From NCBI RefSeq assembly GCF_001542625.1, contig NZ_CP016279.1, positions 1,860,001 to 1,924,000 on the forward strand: a stretch of 64,000 bases of DNA. Direction: 5' to 3'. The position numbers and the translations under genes are program-made. The DNA is from Streptomyces griseochromogenes. Lineage in GTDB: Bacteria; Actinomycetota; Actinomycetes; Streptomycetales; Streptomycetaceae. Shown here one piece after another: positions 28,153-37,470 of this stretch. The notes below the pieces were generated by a model. The model was not told the origin of the DNA, did not search any database, and saw nothing but the letters and a program-made list of their open reading frames with translations. Position 1 is the first letter of the stretch. The number at the start of each line of letters is the position of its first letter.

Positions 28153-30024
28153 CTACTGGAGCTTCCACTTCTGGTTGGCGGCACCGGTGCAGGACCAGAT
28201 CTGCGCCCTCGCCCCGTTCGCCGACGAGTTGTCCGTCACGTCCAGACACTTGTCCGCCGCCGTGTTCACCACATCACCGGTGGCCGCGTTGTACGCCCAC
28301 CGCTGCGCACCGCTCCCATTGCAGTCGTACAACTGCACCTTCGCCCCGTTCGCCGTCGCCCCCGACGTCACGTCCAGACACTTGCCGAGCGCCTGCACGG
28401 ACCCGTCGTCCCGCACCGTCCACCGCTGAGCCGCGCTCCCGTTGCAGTCGTAGAGCTGCACCGCCGTACCGTTCGCGCCGGAAGCCCCCGCCACGTCCAG
28501 GCACTTGCCCGCGAGCCCCACGAAGGCCCCGCTCCGGCCACCCTCGCCGGACTGCGTGCCGGACCAGGTGAAGGTCGCCGAGGTCTTGCCGGGCAGCGAG
28601 TAGGTGGCGTGCTGCGAACCCCAGTCGATCGTCACCGTCCGGGCCGCCGACGAGTCGTTGTACGCGATCAGCGCCTTGCTGCCGTCCAGGTTGCGCCACG
28701 CCACGTTCGGCACGGCGGAGGACGCCGTCGAGGCGATCCGCAGCGCGCCCGGCCGTACGAACTTCGTCAGATGACCCATGTCGTAGTACTCGACCGTGTA
28801 GTCCACCGTCCCACTCGCGCCGTCCCCGTTGTGCACGGTGATCAGCCCGGTGCAGGTGCCGCAGCCCCCGTTGTGCGGGCCCATGTTCTGGTCCACCGCC
28901 AGCGACCACTTGGTCACCGACTTCGCCCAGTTGCGCGTGTAGTCGATGATGTCGGCCATGTCCTCGCGCTGCTGGTTCGCGATCCAGGTGCCGCCGGAGT
29001 GCTCGGTGCCGAAGGCGTCCAGGCCCGGGTACTGGTTGTGCACGGAGGTCTGCTCGGCGACGTCACCGCCGTAGCCGTGCCAGGCGATCCCGCCGAAGTT
29101 GGGGTGGTCGCGCACCGCCGCGTCGTCCACGGTCCGGGCCGCGTAGGAGTCGTAGACGTCCCAGTTCCAGTCGTGCGCCAGCACCTTGGTCGCGAGGCCC
29201 GCCGCCTGCAGCTTCGGCAGCAGCTCGTTCTTGGTGAAGTACGCCAGCCCGTCGGCGTTCCAGCTCATCGACGGATAGCCCGAGCAGCAGGTCGGCTCGT
29301 TCTGCGCGGTGACGTACGAGACGCCGACGCCCTGGTCCTTGTATGCCTGGAGGTACTTCACGAAGTACGAGGCGTAGGCGCCGTAGTCCTCCGCCTTCAG
29401 CCAGCCGCCGTCGAGGGACCCGCTGTCCTTCATCCAGGCCGGGGCCGTCCACGGCGAGGCCATCACCGTCAGGGAGGGGTTCAGCTGCAGCGCCTGCCTG
29501 GTCAGCGGAACGACGTCGGCGAGATCGTGCGCGACGGAGAACTTCGCGAGGGAGGGGTCCGTCTGCCCGGCGGGCACGTCGTCGTACGTGTACCCGTACC
29601 GCGCGAGGTCCGAGGCGCCCATCGGATTGCGCAGGAACGACAGCCCGATGCCGTCCGCCGGCGAGAACAGCTTGCGCATGGTCGCGTCCCGTGTGGACTG
29701 CGACAGCGCTCCGCTGCTGTTCATCAGCCAGGCCGCGGTGTCCGTGAAGGACGCCCCGCCGCCGGTGAAGCTCTGGTAACGGGTGTTCTCGTCGACGGTG
29801 ATGTTCTCGCCGCTGCCGCCGGTCCCGGACTGGAAGGCGAACGGCGTCTGCGCCTGCAGCCCGCGCACGACATGCCGTCCGGCCGAGTCGTCGGTGGTGG
29901 TGAGCCAGGCGGTGACCTGCTCACCGGCCGCGTGGGCGGGAGGTACGACGGCGGTGAAGCCGCCCGCGGTGAGCAGCCCGGCGAGCAGCAGCCGGAAGGT
30001 GTGGGGGGTTCTTCTCATGGACAC
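28153..30024 (-). CDS. secreted GH30 glycosidase with ricin-type lectin domain
   Basis: A 623-residue exported glycoside hydrolase. A Sec signal (RRTPHTFRLLLAGLL, cleavage near AHA) is followed by a family 30 TIM barrel and beta-sandwich. The acid/base is E243 in TAQNEP and the nucleophile E341 in FGTEHSGG. The pattern fits endo-beta-1,6-glucanase or glucosylceramidase-like subfamilies. The last about 125 residues form a beta-trefoil carbohydrate-binding domain with three QxW repeats (QRWTV, QRWAY, QKWKL). The start may be GTG 30024, five bases after GGAAGG, or ATG 30018. It is divergent from a GH3 gene and probably coregulated for fungal or plant glucan use. Confidence 0.9.
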   Translation of the reverse strand: MSMRRTPHTFRLLLAGLLTAGGFTAVVPPAHAAGEQVTAWLTTTDDSAGRHVVRGLQAQTPFAFQSGTGGSGENITVDENTRYQSFTGGGASFTDTAAWLMNSSGALSQSTRDATMRKLFSPADGIGLSFLRNPMGASDLARYGYTYDDVPAGQTDPSLAKFSVAHDLADVVPLTRQALQLNPSLTVMASPWTAPAWMKDSGSLDGGWLKAEDYGAYASYFVKYLQAYKDQGVGVSYVTAQNEPTCCSGYPSMSWNADGLAYFTKNELLPKLQAAGLATKVLAHDWNWDVYDSYAARTVDDAAVRDHPNFGGIAWHGYGGDVAEQTSVHNQYPGLDAFGTEHSGGTWIANQQREDMADIIDYTRNWAKSVTKWSLAVDQNMGPHNGGCGTCTGLITVHNGDGASGTVDYTVEYYDMGHLTKFVRPGALRIASTASSAVPNVAWRNLDGSKALIAYNDSSAARTVTIDWGSQHATYSLPGKTSATFTWSGTQSGEGGRSGAFVGLAGKCLDVAGASGANGTAVQLYDCNGSAAQRWTVRDDGSVQALGKCLDVTSGATANGAKVQLYDCNGSGAQRWAYNAATGDVVNTAADKCLDVTDNSSANGARAQIWSCTGAANQKWKLQ

Positions 30025-30068
30025 ATCGCCCTTCCTGACGGGACGTCTTGACGGGTGTGCGAGCCGTT

Positions 30069-30124
30069 AGTTAACTCACGCCGTGATCTAAGTCATGAGT
30101 GAACTGGGAGAGCCTGAGTGAACC
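30069..30124. promoter_or_regulatory. TGAGTNAAC operator-like repeats between GH30 and GH3
   Basis: TGAGTTAACT occurs on the minus strand at 30078-30069, TGAGTGAACT on the plus strand at 30096-30105, and TGAGTGAACC at 30115-30124. Two direct copies are 19 bases apart and one is inverted. The pattern sits in the 120-base divergent promoter and is likely a shared regulator site (inference). Confidence 0.5.
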
Positions 30125-30144
30125 AGAGAGTTGAGGGAAGGTCC

Positions 30145-33100
30145 ATGCCAAGAACCGCCCTGCTCGTCTCCGCCGCACTGCTCGCGGCTCTGGTACCCCT
30201 GTCGTCGGCCCGCGCCGACGCCGACCCGCCCCCGACCCCCGTCGACCGCTTCGAGGGCGAGGTCCCCTTCGCCGCCCAGCCCGCCGAGGGCATCTTCACC
30301 TGGGGCGGCGACAGCGACGACCCGCCGTCCCTCCGGCTCGCCGACCGCGCCGACGCCCCCGAGGGCGCCAAGGTCCTCGCCGGTAGCTACGACATCAGCG
30401 GCTACGGCGGCTTCACCCATGACTTCGCCGCCACCGGGCCCGCCCACGACTGGTCCGCCCGCCGGGGCGTCCGCTTCTGGTGGGACGGCCAGGACAACGG
30501 CAGGAAGATCGCCTTCGAGATCAAGGACGGCGGCACGAACGGCGAGGCCTCCGAGCTGTGGACGACGTCCTTCACCGACGACTTCACCGGCTGGAAGCAG
30601 GTCGAGCTCCCCTTCACCGACTTCACCTATCGCACGGACTACCAGCCCGTCGGCGGCATCGACCACGTCCTCGGCCTCACCCGGATGTGGGGCTACGCGG
30701 TCACCCTCCCCACCGGGATCGAGGGCCGGTTCGCGATGGACGGCGTCGAGCTGTACGGCACGGCCGACCAGTCACTGCGGGCCTCGGTCACCACCGACTC
30801 CGCCGTCCGCCCGGTCGAGGCGGGCGGCACGGCCACCGTCGAGGTCGGTGTCGCCACCACCGGCTCCGCCCCGATCGACGAGCCCGTGACGGTCAGGTAC
30901 GAGACGGCCGGTGGCACCGCGACCCCCGGCAAGGACTACACGCCGGTCTCGGGCACCCTCACCTTCCCGGCCGGGACGGCATCCGGCGCGACACGGGCGA
31001 TCCAGGTGCCCACCTCGAAGGGCACCGGACCCTCGGCCGCCAGGACGATCCCCCTGAAGCTCACGGTCACCGGCGCCAAGGCCCCCGCCGAGACCCCGCT
31101 GGTCGTCATCGACGCGCACGGACTGCCGTACCTGGACCCGAAGTTGCCGGTGCGCAGGCGCGTCGCGGACCTGGTGTCCCGCATGTCCCTGACGGAGAAG
31201 GCCGGCCAGATGACCCAGGCCGAGCGCGGGGCCGTGGCCGACGGCGGCGACCTCACGACGTACGCCCTCGGGTCACTCCTCTCCGGCGGCGGCTCGACCC
31301 CCACGCCCAACACCCCCGAGGCGTGGGCGAAGATGATCGACGGCTTCCAGCTGCGCGCCGAGGCGACGCGCTTCCAGATCCCGCTGATCTACGGCGTCGA
31401 CGCGGTCCACGGCCACAACAACCTGGCCGGTGCCACGATCATGCCGCACAACATCGGCATCGGAGCCACCCGCGACCCCCGACTGGCCGAGCGGACGGGC
31501 GCGGTGACGGCCGCCGAGGTGCGGGCCACCGGCATCCCCTGGGACTTCGCGCCCTGCCTCTGCGTCTCCCGCGACGAACGCTGGGGCCGCTCCTACGAGT
31601 CCTTCGGTGAGGACCCGGCGCTGGTCGAGTCCATGGAGACCGTCGTCCAGGGGCTTCAGGGCCGCGCGAACGGCGCGGACCTGAGCCGTGACGACAAGGT
31701 CCTCGCCACCGCCAAGCACTTCGTCGGCGACGGCGGCACCGAGTACGGTTCCTCGACCACCGGCACGTACAAGATCGACCAGGGCGTCACCAAGGTCACC
31801 CGGGCGCAGCTGGAAGCCGTCCACCTGGCGCCGTTCCGAACCGCCGTGGACCGGGGCATCGGCACCGTCATGCCGTCGTACTCCTCCCTGGACGTGCTCG
31901 GCGACGGGCGGGGCCCGGTGAAGATGCACGCCCGGGCCGACATGATCAACGGTGTCCTCAAGGGCCGGATGGGCTTCGACGGCTTCGTCATCAGCGACTG
32001 GAACGCCATCGACCAGCTGCCCGGCGACTACGCGTCCCATGTGCGCACGGCGGTGAACGCGGGCGTCGACATGATGATGGTGCCGTACACGTACAAGGAC
32101 TTCGGCTCGACGCTCGCCGACGAGGTCGAGGCGGGCCGGATCAGCGAGCGGCGGATCGACGACGCGGTCTCCCGCATCCTGACGCAGAAGTTCCGGCTGA
32201 GCCTCTTCGAGCACCCGTACGCGGACACCACCGGCGCCGCGCGGATCGGCTCCCCGGCGCACCGGGCCGTGGCCCGCGAGGCCGCCGCCGAGTCCCAGGT
32301 ACTGCTGAAGAACAACGGCGGACTGCTGCCCCTGAAGAAGAGCGAGAAGGTGTACGTCGCCGGGTCCGACGCCGATGACATCGGCAACCAGACCGGCGGC
32401 TGGACCATCACCTGGCAGGGCTCCTCCGGGAACATCACCCGGGGCACGACGGTCCTCCAGGGCATGCGTGCGGCGGGCGGGAACGTCACCTACTCCAAGG
32501 ACGCCTCCGCGCCCACCGACGGTTACGACGCGGGTGTGGTCGTCGTCGGCGAGACCCCGTACGCCGAGGGCGTCGGCGACGTCGGCAACGGCCACGACCT
32601 CCAGCTGTCCGCCGCCGACAAGGCCGCCGTGGACAAGGTGTGCGCGGCCATGAAGTGCGCCGTGCTGGTCGTCTCCGGGCGCCCGCAGCTGATCGGCGAC
32701 CGGCTGGACAGGATCGACGCGCTCGTGGCCTCGTGGCTGCCCGGCACCGAGGGCGAGGGCGTCGCCGACGTCCTCTACGGCACCCGGCCCTTCACCGGAC
32801 AGCTCCCCGTCACCTGGCCCCGGTCCGAGGCCCAGCTGCCGATCAACGTCGGCGACCCGTCGTACGACCCCCAGTTCCCCTACGGCTGGGGCCTGACCAC
32901 CCTCACCCATGTCCCGCGGGGCGGCGCGGCGACCCTGCGCGCGCTCGGCGTGGCGGCAGCGGCGGCCGAGCGGGCGGGCGCCGACCGGACCGGACGGGAG
33001 CTGGTCGCCGAGGCACGGCTGATCGTCCAGCAGAAGGCCGGACAGCGGATCACGGCGGCGGTGGCCGGGCCGTTCGCCGACGCCGACCATCTGCTGCTGA

Positions 33101-33156
33101 CCGGCGGATACGCGGAGGCGGTGCGGAAGCTGACGCAGGCGTACCGGGCATCGTAG
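30145..33156 (+). CDS. secreted GH3 beta-glucosidase with CBM11-like and Calx-beta-like domains
   Basis: A 1003-residue exported glycosidase. After a signal peptide (MPRTALLVSAALLAALVPL) comes a CBM11-like beta-sandwich (about 30-210), then a Calx-beta-like segment (about 212-320, TPGKDYTPVSGTLTFPAG), then a full family 3 catalytic core. The nucleophile is D618 in GFDGFVISDWNAID. The second GH3 domain includes QVLLKNNGGLLPL and GNQTGGWTITWQGSSGN, the latter typical of BglX/ExoP-type exo-beta-glucanases. ATG 30145 has GGAAGG upstream; a GTG at 30118 lacks one. It likely finishes glucans cut by the divergent GH30 enzyme. Confidence 0.92.
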   Translation: MPRTALLVSAALLAALVPLSSARADADPPPTPVDRFEGEVPFAAQPAEGIFTWGGDSDDPPSLRLADRADAPEGAKVLAGSYDISGYGGFTHDFAATGPAHDWSARRGVRFWWDGQDNGRKIAFEIKDGGTNGEASELWTTSFTDDFTGWKQVELPFTDFTYRTDYQPVGGIDHVLGLTRMWGYAVTLPTGIEGRFAMDGVELYGTADQSLRASVTTDSAVRPVEAGGTATVEVGVATTGSAPIDEPVTVRYETAGGTATPGKDYTPVSGTLTFPAGTASGATRAIQVPTSKGTGPSAARTIPLKLTVTGAKAPAETPLVVIDAHGLPYLDPKLPVRRRVADLVSRMSLTEKAGQMTQAERGAVADGGDLTTYALGSLLSGGGSTPTPNTPEAWAKMIDGFQLRAEATRFQIPLIYGVDAVHGHNNLAGATIMPHNIGIGATRDPRLAERTGAVTAAEVRATGIPWDFAPCLCVSRDERWGRSYESFGEDPALVESMETVVQGLQGRANGADLSRDDKVLATAKHFVGDGGTEYGSSTTGTYKIDQGVTKVTRAQLEAVHLAPFRTAVDRGIGTVMPSYSSLDVLGDGRGPVKMHARADMINGVLKGRMGFDGFVISDWNAIDQLPGDYASHVRTAVNAGVDMMMVPYTYKDFGSTLADEVEAGRISERRIDDAVSRILTQKFRLSLFEHPYADTTGAARIGSPAHRAVAREAAAESQVLLKNNGGLLPLKKSEKVYVAGSDADDIGNQTGGWTITWQGSSGNITRGTTVLQGMRAAGGNVTYSKDASAPTDGYDAGVVVVGETPYAEGVGDVGNGHDLQLSAADKAAVDKVCAAMKCAVLVVSGRPQLIGDRLDRIDALVASWLPGTEGEGVADVLYGTRPFTGQLPVTWPRSEAQLPINVGDPSYDPQFPYGWGLTTLTHVPRGGAATLRALGVAAAAAERAGADRTGRELVAEARLIVQQKAGQRITAAVAGPFADADHLLLTGGYAEAVRKLTQAYRAS

Positions 33157-33215
33157 GTCCGCTCGCCGATCGATATGTATGACCCATTTCGGGAGGCTTC
33201 GGGTAGCTTCGAAGG

Positions 33216-34571
33216 ATGAAGGCCGTCCTGCGGACCCGAAGCCTCCCAGCCCTGCTGCTGGCCGCCCTCACCCTCGTGATCGTCACAGCGCTGACGCCCG
33301 GCGCGATGGCGGCCACCAGCATCTCCACGATCGCCGAGGCCCTCCGCAAGAGCCCGGTGTACGTCGACCCGGCGGCCTCCGCCCAGCTGTCCGCCGCCGA
33401 CGCCGACACCCTCGCCAAACAGATCAAGGGCGCCGACAAGCCGTTGTTCATCGCGGTCCTGCCGGCCGGTTACCCCACCCAGAACCTCTTCTCCGGCCTG
33501 CGGACGGCCACCGGTGTCACCGGTCTGTACGCCGTCCGCCTCGGCGACCGTTTCGACGCCCGCGCCGATGCCTCGGTCCTGCCGCGCAGCGCGGTGCATA
33601 ACCTCGTCACCAGCGTCCAGGGCGAGAGCGCCAAGACCCAGCTCACCGACTTCACCGGCCGCGCCCTGGCCAACATGGGCGGCCACGCCCCCGCGTCCTG
33701 GGGCTCCTCCGGTTCGGGCGGCGGAGTGTCCGGTACGGCACTGATCACCACGGCCGCGGTCCTGGTGGCCGGCGGCGCCGGCGCCTACGCCCTGGTCCGC
33801 CGCAACCGCCGCCGCCGCACCGAGGAGCAGCGGGCCGCCCTGGACCGGTTGCGGGTGGTCGTGGACGAGGACATCACCGCCTTCGGCGAGGAACTCGACC
33901 GGCTGGACTTCCACCCGGCCGAAGCGGGTGCCGACGACGCCATGCGCGCGGACTACGAACGGGCCCTGGACGCGTACGAGAAGGCGAAGCAGTACATGGC
34001 CGACGCCCGCAGACCCGAGGACGTGCGCACGGTCACCCAGGCCCTGGAGGACGGCCGGTTCTCCCTCGCCCAGCTCGCCGCCCGCCGCGAGAGCCGCCCC
34101 CTGCCCGAACGCCGCCCACCCTGCTTCTTCGACCCGCGCCACGGCCCCTCGGTCACCGACGCCGCCTGGGCCCCGCCCGGCGGCGCCGCGCGCGAGGTCC
34201 CGGTCTGCGCGGCCGACGCCACCCGGCTGGCCGACGGCCGCGACCCGGTGATCCGCGAGGTCGACACGGACTACGGCCGCCGCCCCTACTGGGACGCGGG
34301 CCCGGCCTACGGTCCCTGGGCGGGCGGCTACTTCGGCGGCGGCATCCTGCCCGGCCTGCTCGTCGGCACCCTGCTCGGCGGCATGATGGCCACCCCGTCC
34401 TACGCGGCCGACTACGGCACCGGGTACGGCGACTTCGGCAGCGGCGGTTACGAGGGCGGCGACGTGTCGGGCGCGGACTTCGACCCCGGGGACTTCGGGG
34501 GCGGCTTCGGCGACGGCGGGGGCTTCGACGGCGGCGGGGACGGCGGCGGCGACTTCGGCGGGGGCTTCTGA
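33216..34571 (+). CDS. membrane-anchored protein with Gly-rich tail, unknown function
   Basis: A 451-residue protein. A signal-like N terminus (SLPALLLAALTLVIVTAL) precedes an extracytoplasmic region of about 130 residues. One transmembrane helix follows (about 172-192, ALITTAAVLVAGGAGAYALV) with RRNRRRR after it. The cytoplasmic part has a charged helical stretch and a Gly/Asp-rich tail with runs such as GGGFGDGGGFDGGGDGGG. The layout resembles TPM-domain or DUF-type envelope proteins, but I do not assign a function. Confidence 0.75.
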   Translation: MKAVLRTRSLPALLLAALTLVIVTALTPGAMAATSISTIAEALRKSPVYVDPAASAQLSAADADTLAKQIKGADKPLFIAVLPAGYPTQNLFSGLRTATGVTGLYAVRLGDRFDARADASVLPRSAVHNLVTSVQGESAKTQLTDFTGRALANMGGHAPASWGSSGSGGGVSGTALITTAAVLVAGGAGAYALVRRNRRRRTEEQRAALDRLRVVVDEDITAFGEELDRLDFHPAEAGADDAMRADYERALDAYEKAKQYMADARRPEDVRTVTQALEDGRFSLAQLAARRESRPLPERRPPCFFDPRHGPSVTDAAWAPPGGAAREVPVCAADATRLADGRDPVIREVDTDYGRRPYWDAGPAYGPWAGGYFGGGILPGLLVGTLLGGMMATPSYAADYGTGYGDFGSGGYEGGDVSGADFDPGDFGGGFGDGGGFDGGGDGGGDFGGGF

Positions 34572-34640
34572 AGCGCGGCGCGAGCCGACGGCGGGCCGGC
34601 CCCGCCGCACCGCCGCGTCAGGTCCCGCCGTGCCGTCGGG

Positions 34641-35081
34641 TCAGTCCCGCCGCACCGGCACCTCCACCGTGGCCAGCCGCTCCATCAGTGCCGCCGCCAG
34701 GTCCAGCACCCCGCGCTCCGTCTCGCCGAGCGTGCCCAGCGCCTCGGCCAGCCAGGCGTCCCGCTCGGCCATGTCCCGCTCCAGCGCCCGGCGCCCCGGG
34801 TCGGTGAGGGTGAGCAGGGACTGACGCCGGTCCACCGTGTCCGTCTCGCGGGCGATCAGCCCCTCCGCCTCCAGCTCCGCGAAGACCCGGGTGAGCGACT
34901 GCGGCCGCTGCCGCTCCTCCGCCGCGATCTCGCCGGGTGTCGCCGACCCGTACCGATGCAGATACCCGAGCACGGCGAGCTGGTTGGGGCTGAGACTCCC
35001 GTCCCCGCGCTCCTGCCTGAGGCGCCGGTTCAGCCGGACGGCACCACGCCGGAGGCGGGCGGCTTCGGAAAGGTGATCCAT
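34641..35081 (-). CDS. MarR-family regulator
   Basis: A 146-residue winged-helix repressor: LSPNQLAVLGYLHRYG, ATPGEIAAEERQRPQSLTRV (recognition) and the wing ARETDTVDRRQSLLTLT. The ATG at 35081 was preferred since the frame upstream runs through the promoter. No Shine-Dalgarno is evident, so the mRNA may be leaderless. It is divergent from a FUSC-family membrane protein, and an ATAAGT-N7-ACTTAT palindrome lies just upstream. Confidence 0.88.
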   Translation of the reverse strand: MDHLSEAARLRRGAVRLNRRLRQERGDGSLSPNQLAVLGYLHRYGSATPGEIAAEERQRPQSLTRVFAELEAEGLIARETDTVDRRQSLLTLTDPGRRALERDMAERDAWLAEALGTLGETERGVLDLAAALMERLATVEVPVRRD

Positions 35082-35092
35082 AACGGAGAATG

Positions 35093-35111
35093 ATAAGTGA
35101 TGCGTACTTAT
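35093..35111. promoter_or_regulatory. palindromic operator of the MarR/FUSC divergent promoter
   Basis: ATAAGT (35093-35098) and ACTTAT (35106-35111) form a perfect inverted repeat with a 7-base spacer. A second weaker one, CATAA...TTATG, lies at about 35149-35173. The region is AT-rich compared with its surroundings. Likely MarR-protein site. Confidence 0.6.
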
Positions 35112-35188
35112 GATGAGGGCTTGGCGGGCCCTAATCTGGGCCAGTGTCCCATAAACTAATACGCAATGCTTATGAATCTGCTCTGGTG

Positions 35189-36181
35189 ATGACGGCTGTC
35201 CTGCTCTCCTGGTCGATCGCCCTGTGGCTGGAGGGCGCGGCCGGGCTGCACACGGACTCGGTCGTTCTCGCGGTGGTGCTGACCGTGACGCTGGCGAGGA
35301 CGCAGCGGACGGCCGCAGGGCGCGGGCGCCTGACCGCACTGGTCCTGCTGCCGGCCGTGGCCGCGGTCTGCGCCCTGGTCGGCCGTCTGATCGCCGCCCA
35401 CTACTGGCTCGGCGCGGCGGTCTTCACCGCCGGCATCTCCCTGGCGATCTGGATCCGCCGCTACGGCCCCGCCGCGACCGGGGCGGGCACTTTGATCACG
35501 CTCCCGCTGGTGGCACTGCTGGTCGTGCCGGGCCCCACGCTGCCCGCGGACGCCCGGCACGCACTGGTGAACTGGGCCTGGTCGGCGCTGATCGGCGTCC
35601 TGGCGTGGTCGTCCGTCTGTCTGACCCAGACGCTGGCCGACCGATACGGCCCCCGGCCCGCCGAGGCCGATCCGGCGAGGCCGCGGCGCGCATCCCGCCT
35701 GCGCCCGCGCCCCAGCACCCGCATGGCCGTACAGATGGCGGCGGCCGTGGCCGCGTCCTTCGCCCTCGGCCGGCTGCTCTACGACGACCACTGGCCCTGG
35801 CTGGTCCTGACGGCGTACGTCGTGGCGAGTGGCAACCGCGGCCGAACCGACGTAGTACGCAAGGGAGTCGAGCGTCTGGTGGGCGCCTGTGCCGGCACCC
35901 TCCTCGCCACGGGCGTGGCGGCGGCCGGCATCGGCGGGCACGCGGCGGTGGCGGTGCTGCTGGCCGTCCTGGCGGTCGCCCTGTGGCTGCGCCCGCTCAA
36001 CTACGCCTACTGGGCGGCCGGCATGACGACCGCCCTCTCCCTGCTCCTCGGCTACTTCGGCCAGGACGCGGCGAGCCTGCTGCCCACCCGGCTGGCCGCG
36101 ATCACCGTCGGCGCGGCCCTGTCCGTGTCGGCGGCATGGTGGCTCCTGCCGGTTCAGGAGCGCCGGCCCCGCCGTGCGTAG
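35189..36181 (+). CDS. FUSC-family inner membrane protein (aromatic acid exporter-like)
   Basis: A 330-residue protein with two blocks of hydrophobic helices, a fusaric-acid-resistance/YccS-like fold: TRMAVQMAAAVAASFALGRL, then DDHWPWLVLTAYVVASGNRG and KGVERLVGACAGTLLATG. Family members export aromatic or fusaric acids. The open frame extends to GTG 35144, but codons between 35144 and 35189 (CTA, ATA, AAT, TCT) are unlike the genome and overlap the operator-like sequence. I therefore chose ATG 35189. Probably repressed by the divergent MarR protein. Confidence 0.75.
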   Translation: MTAVLLSWSIALWLEGAAGLHTDSVVLAVVLTVTLARTQRTAAGRGRLTALVLLPAVAAVCALVGRLIAAHYWLGAAVFTAGISLAIWIRRYGPAATGAGTLITLPLVALLVVPGPTLPADARHALVNWAWSALIGVLAWSSVCLTQTLADRYGPRPAEADPARPRRASRLRPRPSTRMAVQMAAAVAASFALGRLLYDDHWPWLVLTAYVVASGNRGRTDVVRKGVERLVGACAGTLLATGVAAAGIGGHAAVAVLLAVLAVALWLRPLNYAYWAAGMTTALSLLLGYFGQDAASLLPTRLAAITVGAALSVSAAWWLLPVQERRPRRA

Positions 36182-36501
36182 CGCTCACCGGCGGCGTGCC
36201 ACCAGGCGGGCGGGGAGGGCCCGTCGACGGCGGAGGCCGGCTGGTCGGGATGGAGTCCGAGCCGCCGCAGCGCCCGGGCGTCCGCGTTCAGTGCGACCGT
36301 GCCGCGCCAGTGCCCGTCCTCGTCCATGCGGCACATGAGATCGATCCGCAGCTCTTCCTCGGCGAACGGCATCCAGTCGATGCCGCGTTCGCGCAGTCAA
36401 CCGAGGAGAGCGGCGCCGGGGCGTGGACACCCCGGCAGGTTCTCGTACGACATGAGGTGGACCCAGTCGGTCTGTTCGTACGGTCCGGAGGATGACGTCA
36501 T
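36154..36501 (-). pseudogene. hypothetical gene interrupted by an in-frame TGA
   Basis: From ATG 36501 the frame reads MTSSSGPYEQTDWVHLMSYE and reaches TGA at 36399-36397. The same frame continues with LRERGIDWMPFAEEELRIDL and runs to 36154 without another stop. A CGA to TGA change would restore an arginine in a 115-residue protein. This looks like a single nonsense mutation, or less likely readthrough. The 3' end overlaps the convergent FUSC stop by 28 bases. Family not recognised. Confidence 0.6.
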
Positions 36502-36605
36502 CGGGCCATCCTGGCACCCGGACGCGAGCGCCCGCCCTCCCTTTTCCGGGGGAGCGAGGGCGGGCGCGGTCACGGTGCGGGGGCACCGGCCGGGCCGCCG
36601 GAGGC

Positions 36606-37214
36606 TCACGCGTTCTTGATCGCCGAGATGTCGAAGTTCAGCTTGATCTTGTCGGAGACCAGGAAGCCGCCGGTCTCCAGCGCTGCGTTCCAGGTCAGGC
36701 CCCACTCGGAGCGCAGGATCTCGGCCCTGCCCTCGAAGCCGACGCGCTCGTTGCCGAACGGGTCCTTGGCGGAGCCGTTGAACTCCAGGTCGATGGCGAG
36801 CGGCTTGGTGACGCCCAGGATGGAGAGGTCGCCGGTGATGCGGTAGTCGTCGCCGCCCAGCGCCTCGACCCTGGTGGAGCGGAAGGTCATGGCCGGGAAC
36901 TCGTCGGTCTTGAAGAAGTCCGCGGACTTCAGGTGGCCGTCGCGGTCGGCGTTACCGGTCTCGACGCTGGCCATCTGCACATCGATGGAGGCGGTGGACT
37001 TGGCGGGGTTCTCGCCGTCCAGGTGCAGCGCGCCGGTGAAGTCCTGGAAGGCGCCCTTGACGTTGGTGACCATCGCGTGGCGGGCCACGAAGCCGATCGT
37101 GGTGTGGGCCGGGTCGATCGTGTAGTCACCGGTCAGCGCGGCCAGCCCGGGGCTGACGGCGGCGGGCGCCGGGGTGGCGACGGGGGTGCTTTCCTTGCGG
37201 CTGAAAATGCCCAT
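36606..37214 (-). CDS. YceI-family lipid-binding protein
   Basis: A 202-residue protein of the YceI/lipocalin-like family, which binds polyisoprenoid or related lipids. Motifs: GDYTIDPAHTTIGFVARH at the start of the barrel, MASVETGNADRDGHLKSADFF and MTFRSTRVEALGGDDYRI. No signal peptide is present; the N-terminal tail MGIFSRKESTPVATPAPA is Pro/Ala-rich, so it is likely cytoplasmic. In Streptomyces YceI genes often respond to MarR-type regulators. Confidence 0.9.
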   Translation of the reverse strand: MGIFSRKESTPVATPAPAAVSPGLAALTGDYTIDPAHTTIGFVARHAMVTNVKGAFQDFTGALHLDGENPAKSTASIDVQMASVETGNADRDGHLKSADFFKTDEFPAMTFRSTRVEALGGDDYRITGDLSILGVTKPLAIDLEFNGSAKDPFGNERVGFEGRAEILRSEWGLTWNAALETGGFLVSDKIKLNFDISAIKNA

Positions 37215-37470
37215 GACGTGCTCCTTGGGGACGGTCGAGGTCGGCGGGCGTCTGACCCGCGAACCTTCTGTTTAACGTTCAACGAACTCAACGGTTTCGA
37301 CCGTAGACCTATTCCGTTCAGTTTTCAACATCATCCGTAACGTGTTTTCGCGCCTACGGAGAGTCGTCGTGCGTGCCCTCTGGTGAGCGGGTGCGGAGCT
37401 CGGGCACCATCTGCGTGCACCACCTGCACAGCCGACCCGCAGGAAGCACGGCCGACCGCAGGAAGGGGCG
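37215..37470. promoter_or_regulatory. divergent promoter region of YceI and polysaccharide lyase, with inverted repeat
   Basis: A locally AT-rich region. GTTC-AAC-GAAC at 37277-37287 is a perfect inverted repeat within a stretch of AACG/CAAC repeats (37271-37294), probably a regulator site for YceI. No gene is seen in the 256 bases. Confidence 0.4.

Noticed and set aside
27174..28184. Minus-strand frames giving an Arg/Gly-rich repeat protein over the tandem array
   Set aside because: Repeat units of 110 and 124 bases shift the frame at each junction, so the apparent repeats are not conserved at protein level. No start signal is present.
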